This document shows positions 18,761 to 27,751 of a stretch of DNA of 64,000 nt, piece by piece. Both the position numbers and the translations under genes were made by a program. Position 1 is the first letter of the stretch, and each line of letters opens with the position of its first letter. Origin of the DNA: DATDAH01 sp963792205 (GTDB taxonomy: Bacteria > Actinomycetota > Acidimicrobiia > Acidimicrobiales > DATDAH01); the NCBI GenBank assembly GCA_963792205.1, contig CAWBVI010000005.1, positions 496,001 to 560,000 on the forward strand. Direction: 5' to 3'. The notes beneath the pieces are model-generated. The model made no database searches. It saw nothing but the letters and a program-made list of their open reading frames with translations, and was not told where the DNA came from.

Positions 18761-19027
18761 TCAGGAGCCGAGTACCTTCGCCTTGGCCGCCGCGAACTCT
18801 TCGTCCGTGAGCGCGCCCGAGGCGTGCAACTGGGCCAGGTGCTCGATCTCGTCCGCAGGATCCGCGGGCGGCGGCGCGTACTGCGCCGGCTCCTCCTCGT
18901 AGTACTCACCGGGAGGCGGCTCCTCATACGCCTGCTGCTGCGCTTGCGCGTACTTCTTGTCCTCGTGGTGGGCAATCGCGGCTCCGGCAATGAGCGCCCG
19001 GCGCCGTGTCCTTCGCCTGAATCCCAT
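18761..19027 (-). CDS. Small SHOCT-domain protein
   Basis: An 88-residue protein. A basic start (MGFRRRTRRRALIAGAAIA) is followed by a Tyr/Pro/Glu-rich linker, then the C-terminal SHOCT motif DEIEHLAQLHASGALTDEEFAAAKAKVL. It is typical of actinobacterial SHOCT proteins of unknown role, possibly membrane-proximal through the N-terminal Ala-rich stretch. First gene of a SHOCT-SnoaL-GNAT operon. An island element lies 79 bases upstream and is back to back with the one serving the PRMT-like gene. Confidence 0.83.
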   Translation of the reverse strand: MGFRRRTRRRALIAGAAIAHHEDKKYAQAQQQAYEEPPPGEYYEEEPAQYAPPPADPADEIEHLAQLHASGALTDEEFAAAKAKVLGS

Positions 19028-19106
19028 GGGAAACCCCCTTTCGCGCTCATGCGGCCAGCCGTGCGTCGGCCCTGGTCACCACAGTGCACGCCCGTCGGTC
19101 GCCCCT

Positions 19107-19122
19107 CTATCCCGAATCGGCA
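19107..19122 (-). promoter_or_regulatory. 16-bp island element, copy 4
   Basis: In gene direction: TGCCGATTCGGGATAG, 79 bases before the SHOCT gene. It is separated by 16 bp from copy 9, which faces the other way. Confidence 0.65.
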
Positions 19123-19138
19123 CGCGCGCCCGCGTCGA

Positions 19139-19154
19139 TGCCGCATCCGGATAG
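19139..19154 (+). promoter_or_regulatory. 16-bp island element, copy 9
   Basis: TGCCGCATCCGGATAG, 33 bases before the PRMT-like start. The most divergent copy, but it keeps TGCCG and GGATAG at the same spacing and points toward the gene. Confidence 0.5.
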
Positions 19155-19187
19155 CGAGTCCTACCTCGCGATGATGACGATGCCGGC

Positions 19188-20174
19188 GTGCGCACACCGA
19201 TCAGGAATCCGCCCGACCCGATGTACGCGGAGATCGAGGTCCATCGCACGATGATCTGCGATCGCGTGCGCACCGACGCCTTCCGACGCGCGATCGACTC
19301 GGTTGTGCACCCCGGCGACGTGGTTCTCGACGTCGGTGCAGGAAGCGGCATCCTCAGCGCCTTCGCGGCACGGGCGGGCGCGGCGCGCGTCTACGCGGTC
19401 GAGCGGACGGCGGTCGCCGCCCTCGCGCAACAGCTGGCCGTCGCGAACGAAGTCGGCAAGATCGTCGACGTGATCCACGGGGACATCACGGACATCGTGC
19501 TGCCCGAGCGGGTCGACGTGATCGTCTCGGAGTGGCTCGGCGGGTTCGGGATCGACGAAGGGATGCTCGTCCCGGTCATCGCGGCGCGCGACAGGTGGCT
19601 CAAGCCGGGAGGCATCATGATCCCCCGTTCGGTCACCGCGTGGGTGGCGCTCGTGCACGACCGCCATCTCGCCGAGACGGTGGCGTTCCTCCGGGACACG
19701 CCCTACGGCTTGAGATTCGACGATCTCGTCGAGAAGACCGTCAACGAGATCTCCTACTCCGGTAGCTTCCGCCACCTCGCCGCGAGCGACAAGCGCTCCG
19801 ACGCGAGTCGGCTGTGGACGACCGACGCGAGCCGGATCCCGATCGGCGAAGCGCAAGCGCCGCACGAAGCGGAGACTCTGCTCTCTGTTCGCACGCACGG
19901 AACCGCGAACGCGCTTGCACTCTGGTTCAGCGCCGAGCTGGCGCCCACCATCTCGCTCTCGATCGGACCTGGTGCTCCGCCAACGCACTGGGGAATGACG
20001 ACGGCACCGCTGCGTGCGCCGGTCGAGCTCACTCCCGGAACGTCGGTCCGAGCACGCGTGCGCACCGCACCCGCTCGGCCGTTCGGCACCTGGACGAGCT
20101 GGGCGATCGCGCTCCCAGGCGGCGACTGGGAAGCACACGACGAGCAAGCCGTCTGGGAAGAACTCGACGGCTGA
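19188..20174 (+). CDS. PRMT-like (class I SAM) methyltransferase
   Basis: A 328-residue protein with the full protein arginine methyltransferase motif set. YAEIEVHRTMICDRVRTDAFRRAI is the helix before the cofactor site. VLDVGAGSGILSAFAARAGA near 45-64 is motif I and VYAVE is the acidic loop. SEWLGGFGIDEGML near 113 holds both double-E-loop acids. THWG near 266 is the THW loop, and a C-terminal beta barrel follows. PRMTs are common in eukaryotes and sparse in bacteria. The GTG start has no clear ribosome site, and ATGs just upstream are out of frame. Target unknown. It carries its own island element. Confidence 0.75.
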   Translation: MRTPIRNPPDPMYAEIEVHRTMICDRVRTDAFRRAIDSVVHPGDVVLDVGAGSGILSAFAARAGAARVYAVERTAVAALAQQLAVANEVGKIVDVIHGDITDIVLPERVDVIVSEWLGGFGIDEGMLVPVIAARDRWLKPGGIMIPRSVTAWVALVHDRHLAETVAFLRDTPYGLRFDDLVEKTVNEISYSGSFRHLAASDKRSDASRLWTTDASRIPIGEAQAPHEAETLLSVRTHGTANALALWFSAELAPTISLSIGPGAPPTHWGMTTAPLRAPVELTPGTSVRARVRTAPARPFGTWTSWAIALPGGDWEAHDEQAVWEELDG

Positions 20175-20184
20175 GCGCCGATCG

Positions 20185-20637
20185 TTACTCGTAGAGGTCT
20201 TCGGCGAGGTCACGTCCGTGCGCGGTCAGCGCCCAGATGACACTCACCGCGATCGCGATGATCGTCACACCCCACACCGGCGCGTACGGCAACCACGCGA
20301 ACCCGAGGAGGGCACTGACCCCTGCCATCACGACGCCGAGCGTCCGAGCCAGCACCGACCCGGTCAGCAGATATCCCCCGGCCACCGCAACCAGGACGCC
20401 CCACACGAGGTGGATCCAGCCCCACTGCGTCGTATCGAACTGGAACACGTACTCACGGGTCGCGACGTAGAACTCGTCATCGACGATCGCGATCAGCCCG
20501 GCCATCGCATGGAACAACCCGATCAGGATCATCATCGACGCCGCGAAGAAGGTCCAGCCGATCGCCCAACCGCTCGTCGTCCTCGCCGGCGCACCCATCG
20601 ACCCGCTCCCCGATTGCGGAACCCCAACATCAGCCAT
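20185..20637 (-). CDS. DUF7144 family membrane protein
   Basis: A 150-residue protein with a soluble Gly/Ser-rich N-terminus (residues 1-22) and four hydrophobic helices. The segments SGWAIGWTFFAASMMILIGLFHAM, DTTQWGWIHLVWGVLVAVAGGYLL and WLPYAPVWGVTIIAIAVSVIWAL are typical of the DUF7144 family (previously called vitamin K epoxide reductase-like or hypothetical membrane proteins). No catalytic motif. An island element lies 89 bases upstream. Function unknown; the family is common beside SHOCT and DUF6325 genes in actinobacteria. Confidence 0.8.
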   Translation of the reverse strand: MADVGVPQSGSGSMGAPARTTSGWAIGWTFFAASMMILIGLFHAMAGLIAIVDDEFYVATREYVFQFDTTQWGWIHLVWGVLVAVAGGYLLTGSVLARTLGVVMAGVSALLGFAWLPYAPVWGVTIIAIAVSVIWALTAHGRDLAEDLYE

Positions 20638-20726
20638 CGTCGAACTCCTCGATCTCCTGTCCGGCAACCCCGGTATCCGGAACGAACACCGGGCCCGCCG
20701 AGCGTCGAGCACACCCCCCGCCGCAG

Positions 20727-20742
20727 CTATCCCAATTCGGCA
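20727..20742 (-). promoter_or_regulatory. 16-bp island element, copy 5
   Basis: In gene direction: TGCCGAATTGGGATAG, 89 bases before DUF7144. It overlaps the last codons of the AraC-type gene. Confidence 0.65.
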
Positions 20743-21176
20743 CGCATCCTGGCGCGGGCGACGGTTGCGCTGGGTGATTCGCCGAACAACGCTCGGTACT
20801 GGCCCGCGAAGCGACTCAGGTGCCAGAAACCGAAGTCGTACGCAGCGCGGGTCACCGGATCGCGTGCGAACGGACCGTTGAGAAGGGTGCGTCGCACCTC
20901 GCGCAACGCTGCGGCGCGGAGGTAGGCGGTTGGTGATACGCCGTGCCACTCGCTGAATGCATCGCGTACGCGCCGCTCGGAGACACCGGCCACCGCGCTC
21001 AGATCGCTCAGCGTCACCCCTTGGTACCTCACGCTCGCCGCGTACTGCACGCACGACCGGACGATGTGCAAACTGGCGGTGCGTGGGCGCGGCTTGAGTG
21101 CTGGGCGGGGGGATCGCGTCGCGACGCCCGGGTTGGGGCCATACGACGCGCGCCACCTTTCCGTCGAACCGATCAT
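20727..21176 (-). CDS. AraC-type helix-turn-helix protein, short
   Basis: About 150 residues, half of the usual AraC length. Residues 55-145 form the two-helix-turn-helix DNA-binding domain: LSDLSAVAGVSERRVRDAFSEWHGVSPTAYLR, then RAAYDFGFWHLSRFAGQYRALFGESP. The N-terminal 50 residues are basic and lack a sensor domain, so the gene may be truncated or its start mis-framed. Start set at the ATG (TTG one codon before). Its stop codon is the TAG of island element copy 5. It could regulate neighbours, but nothing shows which. Confidence 0.7.
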   Translation of the reverse strand: MIGSTERWRASYGPNPGVATRSPRPALKPRPRTASLHIVRSCVQYAASVRYQGVTLSDLSAVAGVSERRVRDAFSEWHGVSPTAYLRAAALREVRRTLLNGPFARDPVTRAAYDFGFWHLSRFAGQYRALFGESPSATVARARMRAELG

Positions 21177-21287
21177 CAAGGCGCATGATCTGCCTGTTCG
21201 ATGCCGCTGTCGTCCTGCGCACTGGATGTTTCGTGAGCGCCGGTGTGGACCGCTCTCATCCGATTCGGATGACGTTCGAACGGGCGT

Positions 21288-21686
21288 TCAACTCTGGAAG
21301 GCGCCGTCGACCTCGTAGCCGATGCCGCGCGCGATTGCCGGAGCCGCGGATGTGACTCGGGCTTGTCCGATGATCGTGGCGACGCTGATCAACGTCGCCA
21401 CGATGTCTTCGTCGGAGGCACCCGCTTCGAACGCGCGCGCGATCGCGTGCCGCCAGAGTGCTTCGGGTGCCCCGAGCGCACCGAGCGCGCCGATGCGGAC
21501 GAGCGCGTCGGCCTTGGGCTCGAGCGCGGCGAATCCAGCGTCGCGACCGGCGCGCTCGGCGGTGAAGCTCCCGTCGCCGGTCGCGCATCGATAGAGCACT
21601 TGCCGATGGCGTTCCACGCTGACCTCACAAACGACGATGCGCTTGCGTGCGCCCATACGAACATGCTCGAGGCGCGTCGGCATCAT
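21288..21686 (-). CDS. Carboxymuconolactone decarboxylase (CMD) family protein 1
   Basis: A 132-residue CMD/AhpD-like helical protein. The core reads LEPKADALVRIGALGALGAPEALWRHAIARAFEAGASDEDIVATLISVATIIGQARVTSAAPAIA. The AhpD redox C-x-x-C is absent, so it belongs to the cysteine-free branch, often of unknown activity. ATGATG start; AGG five bases upstream. It is a paralog of the gene at 24127-24496, and the two flank the LuxR/MalT-type regulator on the same strand. No perfect island element precedes it. Confidence 0.78.
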   Translation of the reverse strand: MMPTRLEHVRMGARKRIVVCEVSVERHRQVLYRCATGDGSFTAERAGRDAGFAALEPKADALVRIGALGALGAPEALWRHAIARAFEAGASDEDIVATLISVATIIGQARVTSAAPAIARGIGYEVDGAFQS

Positions 21687-21718
21687 CCTGATGGCATGAA
21701 ATCGAGGTGTCGAACGGT

Positions 21719-24013
21719 CTACGTCTCGAGCAGCCCGACCTCGTGGAGCCGCTCGATCGCGTCGTCGCGCGAAGAGACCCCCAGCTTCTGGTAGATCGAG
21801 ATCGCCTGGGACTTCACCGTGTTGCGCGAGAGGTGGAGCCGCTCGCCGACCTGCGGGTACGTGAGGTGGGTGGGCAGGAACGGGACCAGCCGAAGTTCAG
21901 CGGCGGTGAGCGACGACGCGCCGACGTTTCCCGTGCGCATCGTCTCGAGTCTCGACTCGAGCTGGTCGACCTCCTTGGGAAGCACGCCGAGATCGGGCCG
22001 CTTCTGCAAGATGTCGCGCGTTTGCCGCAGGACCTCCCGAGCGCCCGCAGCGTCCTCGAGGGCGAGATAGGTGCGGGCGAGCTCGAGCAGCGCTCGCACT
22101 GAGTAGGTGGGACGCCCGTAGGTGAGCAGTGGCCGCAGCCGCGCCGCCCGCGTCACCTCGTCGTGTGCCTGTTCGACATCGCCGTGTTGAATTGCAGCGC
22201 GCGCTGCCAAGGTGGAACCGAGCGTGCTCTCCGTGTAGTCGCCGAGGCCGAACTGTTGCACGGCCGAGCGCTCCTCCTCGACGAAGCTCTCGACCGCGGA
22301 CCAGTCACCGCGGTCGAGCGCGCAGTAGCCACGCTCGGCCAGCGCGATCACCAGGGCGGGCCCGGCGCCCGTACCCAGACCGACGTCTACGGCCTGGGCA
22401 AACGTCGTGTCGGCTCGGTCTCGGTCTCCCTCACCGGCGAGGAGAAAGGCATGTCCGCGCAGCACGAGAGCGGCGCATCGCAATGGGCTTCCCGCCCCCA
22501 GCCCATCGAACGCGCTCTCCACGTCACGTCGCATCTCGTCGATGCCGTCCCGACACTGAAAGGCGCGGAGAACGGCGCGCCAACTCGCCAACGTGCTGCC
22601 CTCGGGAAGGATTCGCTCGGGGGATGCGCGTGGTTCGCCCGTGCTTCCATCGAGGAGCGCCGGCGATGGATGTTCCGCGGCAATGGCCCAGCGTTCGGCC
22701 GCGGCTGCATCGCCGATGTTGATGTAGAACAGTGCACCGAGCACCGCGACCGCGGGATACTGCTCGACCAAGTCCTCGTCGTCGAGCCACGAGAGCCAAC
22801 GCCGGACGGTTTCGCGACGTCCAGCGGCGAATGCCCTCTGCCCGTTCAGCAGCAAGAGACGATTGACCCGTTCGACGTCGCCGCCCCGTTGCGCGTGGTC
22901 GATCGCCGGCTCGGGCATGTGGTTCGCCTCGTACCAGTCGGCGGCGCGGACGTGCAGCGCAGGAACGAGCACGGGCTCACGACCCTGCAACTCGGCCCGC
23001 AGCAGGTCGCGGAAGAGGTGGTGGTACCGATACCACTCGCCGTGCCGGTCGAGGGCGACGAGCAGGAGGTTCGAGTGCGCGAGCGATTCCAGGACCGCAC
23101 CGGAGCCCGTGCTGTCGAGCACTGCGTCGCAGAGCTGCCCGCTCATTCGACCGAGCACGGATGTTCGTGTCAGGAACGAGACCTCGGCCTGCGAGAGGCG
23201 CTCGAGCAGTTCGGTGCGCAGATAGTCCGCCATGAACCGGTCGTCGCCTGTGAAGGGAACGCCGGCATGCTCCCGCGAGCCGCCGGCCTTCAGGGCGAGC
23301 GCCGCGAGGTACAGCCCAACCGGCCATCCTTCGGTGCGATCGAGCAGCTGGTCCATCTCGGCGTCAGTGAGTTGCACGCCGGCAGCATCGAGCAGGGCGC
23401 GCCCTTCGGGTCCCGTCATCGTGAGATCGTCAACACCGATCTCGACGACGTCACCGCCGGCGCGAAGCCGTGCCATGGGCAGCGGTGGTTCAGCGCGCGT
23501 CCCGAGTGCGAGCCGTGAGCCGGGCGGGAGGTGGAGGGCAAGCTCGGCGATCGTGTCGAGACACTCGTCGTTCTGGAGCGCCTCGACATGGTCGAGGACG
23601 AGGACGACGGGCTCCTTCATTTCTGACATCGCAGCTGCGACGCGCGAGGCGACGGCGGCCACCGACTGACCGCCGCCAGGTCGCAGCACGTCTGATCCGA
23701 TGGGTTCGACGCGATCGAGGGCGGCGGCTGCGTACGACACCAGCCGACCGAGATCATTGTCGTACCGGTCGATCGACAGCCACGCGAAGCGAGAAGGGTG
23801 ACACCGCGACCATTCGGCCAGGAGTGTCGTCTTGCCGTAGCCCGGCGGCGAGGCGACGACCGCGATCGGCGCGTCCGACGCATCGATCCGTTCGATGAGG
23901 GCGACGCGGGAGATGAGTGCCGCATGGGGAGTCGGCGGATGCAGCTTCGACTCGAAGAGATCCTGCGAGCGGCCTTCACCGACTCGGGGCCTGATGCCGT
24001 CACCTGTACTCAC
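21719..24013 (-). CDS. LuxR family ATP-dependent regulator (MalT-like)
   Basis: An intact 764-residue regulator. Residues 20-300 form a STAND ATPase with Walker A SPPGYGKTT near 56 and Walker B VVLVLDHVEAL. Helical TPR-like repeats follow (330-690). A C-terminal LuxR helix-turn-helix, LTYPQVGERLHLSRNTVKSQAISIYQKLGV, lies near 715-750. MalT-type proteins bind an inducer and ATP, then activate at direct or inverted sites. GTG start; a TTGACT -35-like box lies upstream, and no island element. It is central to the island and the best candidate for its regulator, by position only. Confidence 0.88.
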   Translation of the reverse strand: MSTGDGIRPRVGEGRSQDLFESKLHPPTPHAALISRVALIERIDASDAPIAVVASPPGYGKTTLLAEWSRCHPSRFAWLSIDRYDNDLGRLVSYAAAALDRVEPIGSDVLRPGGGQSVAAVASRVAAAMSEMKEPVVLVLDHVEALQNDECLDTIAELALHLPPGSRLALGTRAEPPLPMARLRAGGDVVEIGVDDLTMTGPEGRALLDAAGVQLTDAEMDQLLDRTEGWPVGLYLAALALKAGGSREHAGVPFTGDDRFMADYLRTELLERLSQAEVSFLTRTSVLGRMSGQLCDAVLDSTGSGAVLESLAHSNLLLVALDRHGEWYRYHHLFRDLLRAELQGREPVLVPALHVRAADWYEANHMPEPAIDHAQRGGDVERVNRLLLLNGQRAFAAGRRETVRRWLSWLDDEDLVEQYPAVAVLGALFYINIGDAAAAERWAIAAEHPSPALLDGSTGEPRASPERILPEGSTLASWRAVLRAFQCRDGIDEMRRDVESAFDGLGAGSPLRCAALVLRGHAFLLAGEGDRDRADTTFAQAVDVGLGTGAGPALVIALAERGYCALDRGDWSAVESFVEEERSAVQQFGLGDYTESTLGSTLAARAAIQHGDVEQAHDEVTRAARLRPLLTYGRPTYSVRALLELARTYLALEDAAGAREVLRQTRDILQKRPDLGVLPKEVDQLESRLETMRTGNVGASSLTAAELRLVPFLPTHLTYPQVGERLHLSRNTVKSQAISIYQKLGVSSRDDAIERLHEVGLLET

Positions 24014-24126
24014 CGCGGTCGCCCCCCGGTGTCACCCTCGCCCAAACACTAGGGCGCAGATGCTCGCAGCGGCAAGACAAGTCAATGGGATGTCACCGGA
24101 TGTTCATTCGCCCCTCCTTGTACCGG

Positions 24127-24496
24127 CTACCCCTGATCCGCAACATCGAGCTCGAAGCCAAGCGCTGCCGGCGAGTGCCGGCGCAGCTGAGGCGACTCGG
24201 GCGATGCCGACGATGGGACCGACACTCACGAGGACGCCCACGACCTCATCGTCACTCACGCCGGCCGCACGGGCAACGCTCACGGCCCACTGGTAGGAAG
24301 GCGCCGCCGACTCGGTGGCGACGAGCGCCGCGAGTCGAGCCAAGGCGCGCGTCTTGTCGCCGAGCTCGGAGCTCTCGAGGTCCGTGATCTCGCCGGCGAA
24401 GACCGATCCGATGGTGCCCTCGTCGCTCACGGCCAGTCGCCGCAACAGTTCCGCGCACTTGGGCTCTTCGAGCGCTCTACGCATAGGCCTTGCCAT
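24127..24496 (-). CDS. Carboxymuconolactone decarboxylase family protein 2 (one frameshift)
   Basis: About 122 residues. The core ELGDKTRALARLAALVATESAAPSYQWAVSVARAAGVSDDEVVGVLVSVGPIVGIARVASAAPALAG is the CMD fold. A +1 shift near 24167 restores the family ending, LGFELDVADQG and a TAG; without it the frame runs on with an unrelated tail to 24104. No redox cysteine pair. Start at 24496 or the in-frame ATG at 24484. An island element lies 49 bases upstream, divergent from the DUF2550 promoter. Confidence 0.78.
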
Positions 24497-24545
24497 TCAG
24501 CGATGAGCCGTCCACCTCGATGGTGTTCCCGGCACCCCCACGCTG

Positions 24546-24561
24546 CTATCCGATTTCGGCA
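24546..24561 (-). promoter_or_regulatory. 16-bp island element, copy 6
   Basis: In gene direction: TGCCGAAATCGGATAG, 49 bases before the CMD gene. Back to back with copy 7, 24 bp apart. Confidence 0.65.
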
Positions 24562-24585
24562 CGTGCATCACACGGATCGGGAGTG

Positions 24586-24601
24586 TGCCGAATCGGGATA
24601 T
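24586..24601 (+). promoter_or_regulatory. 16-bp island element, copy 7
   Basis: TGCCGAATCGGGATAT, 63 bases before the DUF2550 gene. It differs from the consensus only in its last base. Confidence 0.6.
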
Positions 24602-24664
24602 CGCCCGAAGCGCGTTGGTGGTTCGGTGACGGGGTCAAGTTCAGGCCTCGTCACGGGAGTAACG

Positions 24665-25159
24665 ATGATCTGGGCCATCCTTGCGTTCCTGGGTGTTCCG
24701 CTCTGGTTGTGCGCGTCCGGTATCACGGTCCTCGTGGTGCGCAATCGTGCGATCCGGCACCGCCCCGGCAACCTGCAGGTGAGGTGTCGCCGACCCGGCA
24801 AGTCGCGGTGGATACGCGGTCACGGCGTGTGGGTGCATGATGTGTTCGCATTCCGCGGCAGCCCCGCGGCATGGGCGGAGTCTCTGGTCGCCGTCCGTGA
24901 TGCCGTGACGCTCTCTCCCACCGCGGCCGACCGTAAGAAGTTGCACCGGCTCGACCCGGCTCCGTCGATTGCGCGGTTCACCGACGATGATGGCGAGCAC
25001 GTCGATTTCGCGACGACGTCTGAGCATGCCCTCGACCTGCTCGGACCGCTTGCGACTGCCGCCGGCACAAAGGCACCGGCCTCACTCCGTAGCGCAACGC
25101 CGGTGACATGGAGACCCGCCGGTGATCCTTCGCTCCTGATCGCCACCCCGACTGGCTGA
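24665..25159 (+). CDS. DUF2550-like single-pass membrane protein
   Basis: A 164-residue protein. An N-terminal membrane helix (IWAILAFLGVPLWLCASGITVLVVRNRAI) leads to a basic soluble domain with RPGKSRWIRGHGVWVHDVFAFRGSP. This resembles the actinobacterial DUF2550 family, in which a membrane anchor precedes a PH-like domain. GGGAG sits five bases before the ATG. Function unknown; likely at the cytoplasmic membrane face. It has its own island element. Confidence 0.65.
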   Translation: MIWAILAFLGVPLWLCASGITVLVVRNRAIRHRPGNLQVRCRRPGKSRWIRGHGVWVHDVFAFRGSPAAWAESLVAVRDAVTLSPTAADRKKLHRLDPAPSIARFTDDDGEHVDFATTSEHALDLLGPLATAAGTKAPASLRSATPVTWRPAGDPSLLIATPTG

Positions 25160-25212
25160 TCTGCGCCGACCTGGAGGGCCCGGTGACGTCTGCCGACACG
25201 GCTCGTGGGTTG

Positions 25213-25228
25213 TGCCGATTGGGGATAG
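25213..25228 (+). promoter_or_regulatory. 16-bp island element, copy 8
   Basis: TGCCGATTGGGGATAG, 88 bases before the sulfatase start. The preceding 157-bp gap holds nothing else that I recognise. Confidence 0.6.
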
Positions 25229-25316
25229 CGCTATGTGCGTCGACGTTCGAATGGCCTGTAACGGCTCGCGGGCAGTGATGCCGACGATTGCGCGGGCGAA
25301 CAGGAAGGACGTGACC

Positions 25317-27729
25317 GTGAGCGAAGTCGATCGCAGCAGCCTCCCGATACGCCGAGAGACGTTCGATGGGGTCATCAATCGGACCCTCGATGGTTCGCAG
25401 CCCGATTGGAACCTCATCGGGCACCCGACACCGCCGGAAGGCGCGCCGAACGTCTTGCTGGTCCTCATCGACGACGCCGGATTCGGGAATCCGAGCACGT
25501 TCGGCGGCCCGATCCAGACGCCGAACTACACCCGCGTCGCCGAAGGCCGGGCTGCGCTACAACCGGTTCCACGTCACCGCGCTGTGCTCGCCGACGCGGG
25601 CGGCACTGTTGACCGGGCGGAACAACCACGCGGTCGGGTTCGGATCGATCGGCGAGCTCGCGGGCGGGTTCCCGGGCTACTCCGCGACGTTGCCGCGGAG
25701 CTGCGCGCCGCTGCCTCGGATCCTGCGGGACAACGGCTACAGCACGGGCGCCTTCGGGAAATGGCACCTGACGCCCGACGCGCAGCAGGGTCCAGCCGGC
25801 CCCTTCGATCGGTGGCCGAACGGCTGGGGCTTCGACTACTTCTACGGGATCCTCGGCGGCGGCTCGAGTCAGTGGGATCCCGTGCTGGCGGAGAACCAGA
25901 CAGAACATCGGGACGCCCGACGAGTACTACGACGCGGAACACCCGTACTACTTCCCGGACGCGATGGCCGACCGCACCATCACGTGGTTGCACGGCGTGC
26001 GCGCCCAAGACGCCCACAAGCCGTTCTTCGTGTACTACTCGACGGGCTGCAGCCACTCACCACACCATGTGGCGCGCGAGTGGGCCGACAAGTACAAGGG
26101 GAAGTTCGACCAGGGATGGGACCTGCTCCGCGAGGAGACGTTCGCCCGCCAGAAGGAGCTCGGGGTGATCCCTGCCGATGCCGAGCTCACGCCACGCGAC
26201 GAAGCCTTCCCGGCGTGGGACGACGTGCCCGAAAAGTTGAAGCGCTTCTACACCCGCCAGATGGAGGTCTACGCCGGGTACTCGGAGAACGCCGACCACA
26301 ACGTCGGCCGGGTGATCGACGCGATCGCGGAGCTGGGCGAGCTCGACAACACGCTGATCCTGTGGATCTGGGGTGACAACGGCGCCAGCATGGAGGGCAC
26401 GATCACCGGCTCGTTCAACGAGCTGACGATGCAGAACGGCATCCCGCTGACGGATGACATGCAACTCGGGCTCTCGGAGCTCTACGGCGGACTCGACGAG
26501 TGGGGATCGGCGATCATGGATCCTCATTACGGCGCGGCGTGGGCGTGGGCGGGCAACACGCCGTTCCAATGGGGCAAGCAGGTGGGCTCCCACCTCGGCG
26601 GGACGCGCAACCCGTTGGCTGTGCAGTGGCCCGCCCGCATCCAGGACACCGGTGGGCTGCGTTCCCAGTTCACCCACGTCATCGACGTGGCTCCCCTGAT
26701 CCTCGACGTCGCCGGCATCCCGGTGCCCGAGACCGTCGACGGGATCGAACAGGAGCCGATGCACGGTGCCCCGTTCACCGCGTCGCTCACCAATGGTGGC
26801 GCACCCGAGCACCGCACGCAGCAGTACTTCGAGACCGTCGGCAACCGCGGCATGTACAAGGACGGTTGGTGGCTCGCGATGAAGACGGAACGCATCCCGT
26901 GGTCCCTCACACCCGAAGCGCTCGCGCCCTACGCGCCGGGCGTGTGGGATCCGGATGCCGGCCCCGCCGAGCTCTACTACCTCCCCGACGACTTCACCCA
27001 GGCGAACGACCTCGCGACGGAGCATCCGGAGAAGGTCGAGGAGCTCAAGGCCCTGTTCTGGGAAGAGGCGGAGAAGTACCAGGTCCTCCCGCTGCTCGCG
27101 ACCTTCTCGACGTTCTTCGGCATCCTGCCGCCGATCTCGGAGGAGACGACGTTCCAGTTCCACGGCGATGTCCAGAACGTGATGCCGGGCATGATCCCCC
27201 GGGTCTACAACCGCTCGTACGCGATCACCGCAGATCTGGTCGTGCCCGAACGGCGGCGCCGAAGGGGTCATCGTCGCCGAGGCCGATCACCTGGGCGGGT
27301 TCACGCTGTACGTCAAGGACGGGAAGCTCACCCACACCTATTCGATGATGGGCGTGTTGACCTTCACCCAGGTCGCCGAGGAAGACCTCCCGACCGGCAA
27401 CGTGACGGTCCGCATGGAGTTCGCGGCGGACGGGACGACGCCGGCGACTGGCGGCGAGGTGACGCTGTTCATCGATGACCGACCCGTCGGGAAGGGGCGG
27501 ATGGAGCACACCGTGCCGGTCCGCTTCACCGCTTACGCCGGGATGGACATCGGTCGCGACAACGGCGGTGTCGTCGACCTCGCGCTACGAGGACCAGAAG
27601 CCGTTCGCCTTCACGGGCACCGTGAAGACGGTGACGTTCGACATCAAGCCCCACCTGACGGACCAAGACGCCATCGACCACCACACCGCCGCGCACCACG
27701 GAGAGGCCGCCCACGCGCTGTCGGGGTGA
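25317..27729 (+). CDS. Arylsulfatase 1 (four frameshifts)
   Basis: About 802 residues after bridging +1 shifts near 25547, 25902, 27250 and 27578. The sulfatase signature CSPTRAALLTGRN (residues 88-100) has the cysteine that becomes formylglycine. LIDDAGFG near 48 and WGDNGAS near 357 supply metal ligands, and GKWH is present. The C-terminal 200 residues form a beta-sandwich with GTVKTVTFDIK. No signal peptide, so it is cytoplasmic, like related bacterial sulfatases. GTG start chosen eight bases from AGGAAGG. The catalase-like gene follows 22 bases on. Paralog at 56203-58567. Confidence 0.85.
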
Positions 27730-27751
27730 GCGGAACGAAGGAGAACGACAA

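Noticed and set aside
21255..21275. Possible tenth island element (ATCCGAATCGGATG on the minus strand) before the AraC-type gene
   Set aside because: Both conserved ends are altered and the spacing is off by one. Better read as a chance palindrome.
13597..25228. Reading the 16-bp element as a standard ECF or SigB -35/-10 promoter
   Set aside because: The two conserved blocks are only about 10 bp apart centre to centre, against the 16-17 bp spacer of sigma-70-family promoters, and no other conserved block lies further upstream.
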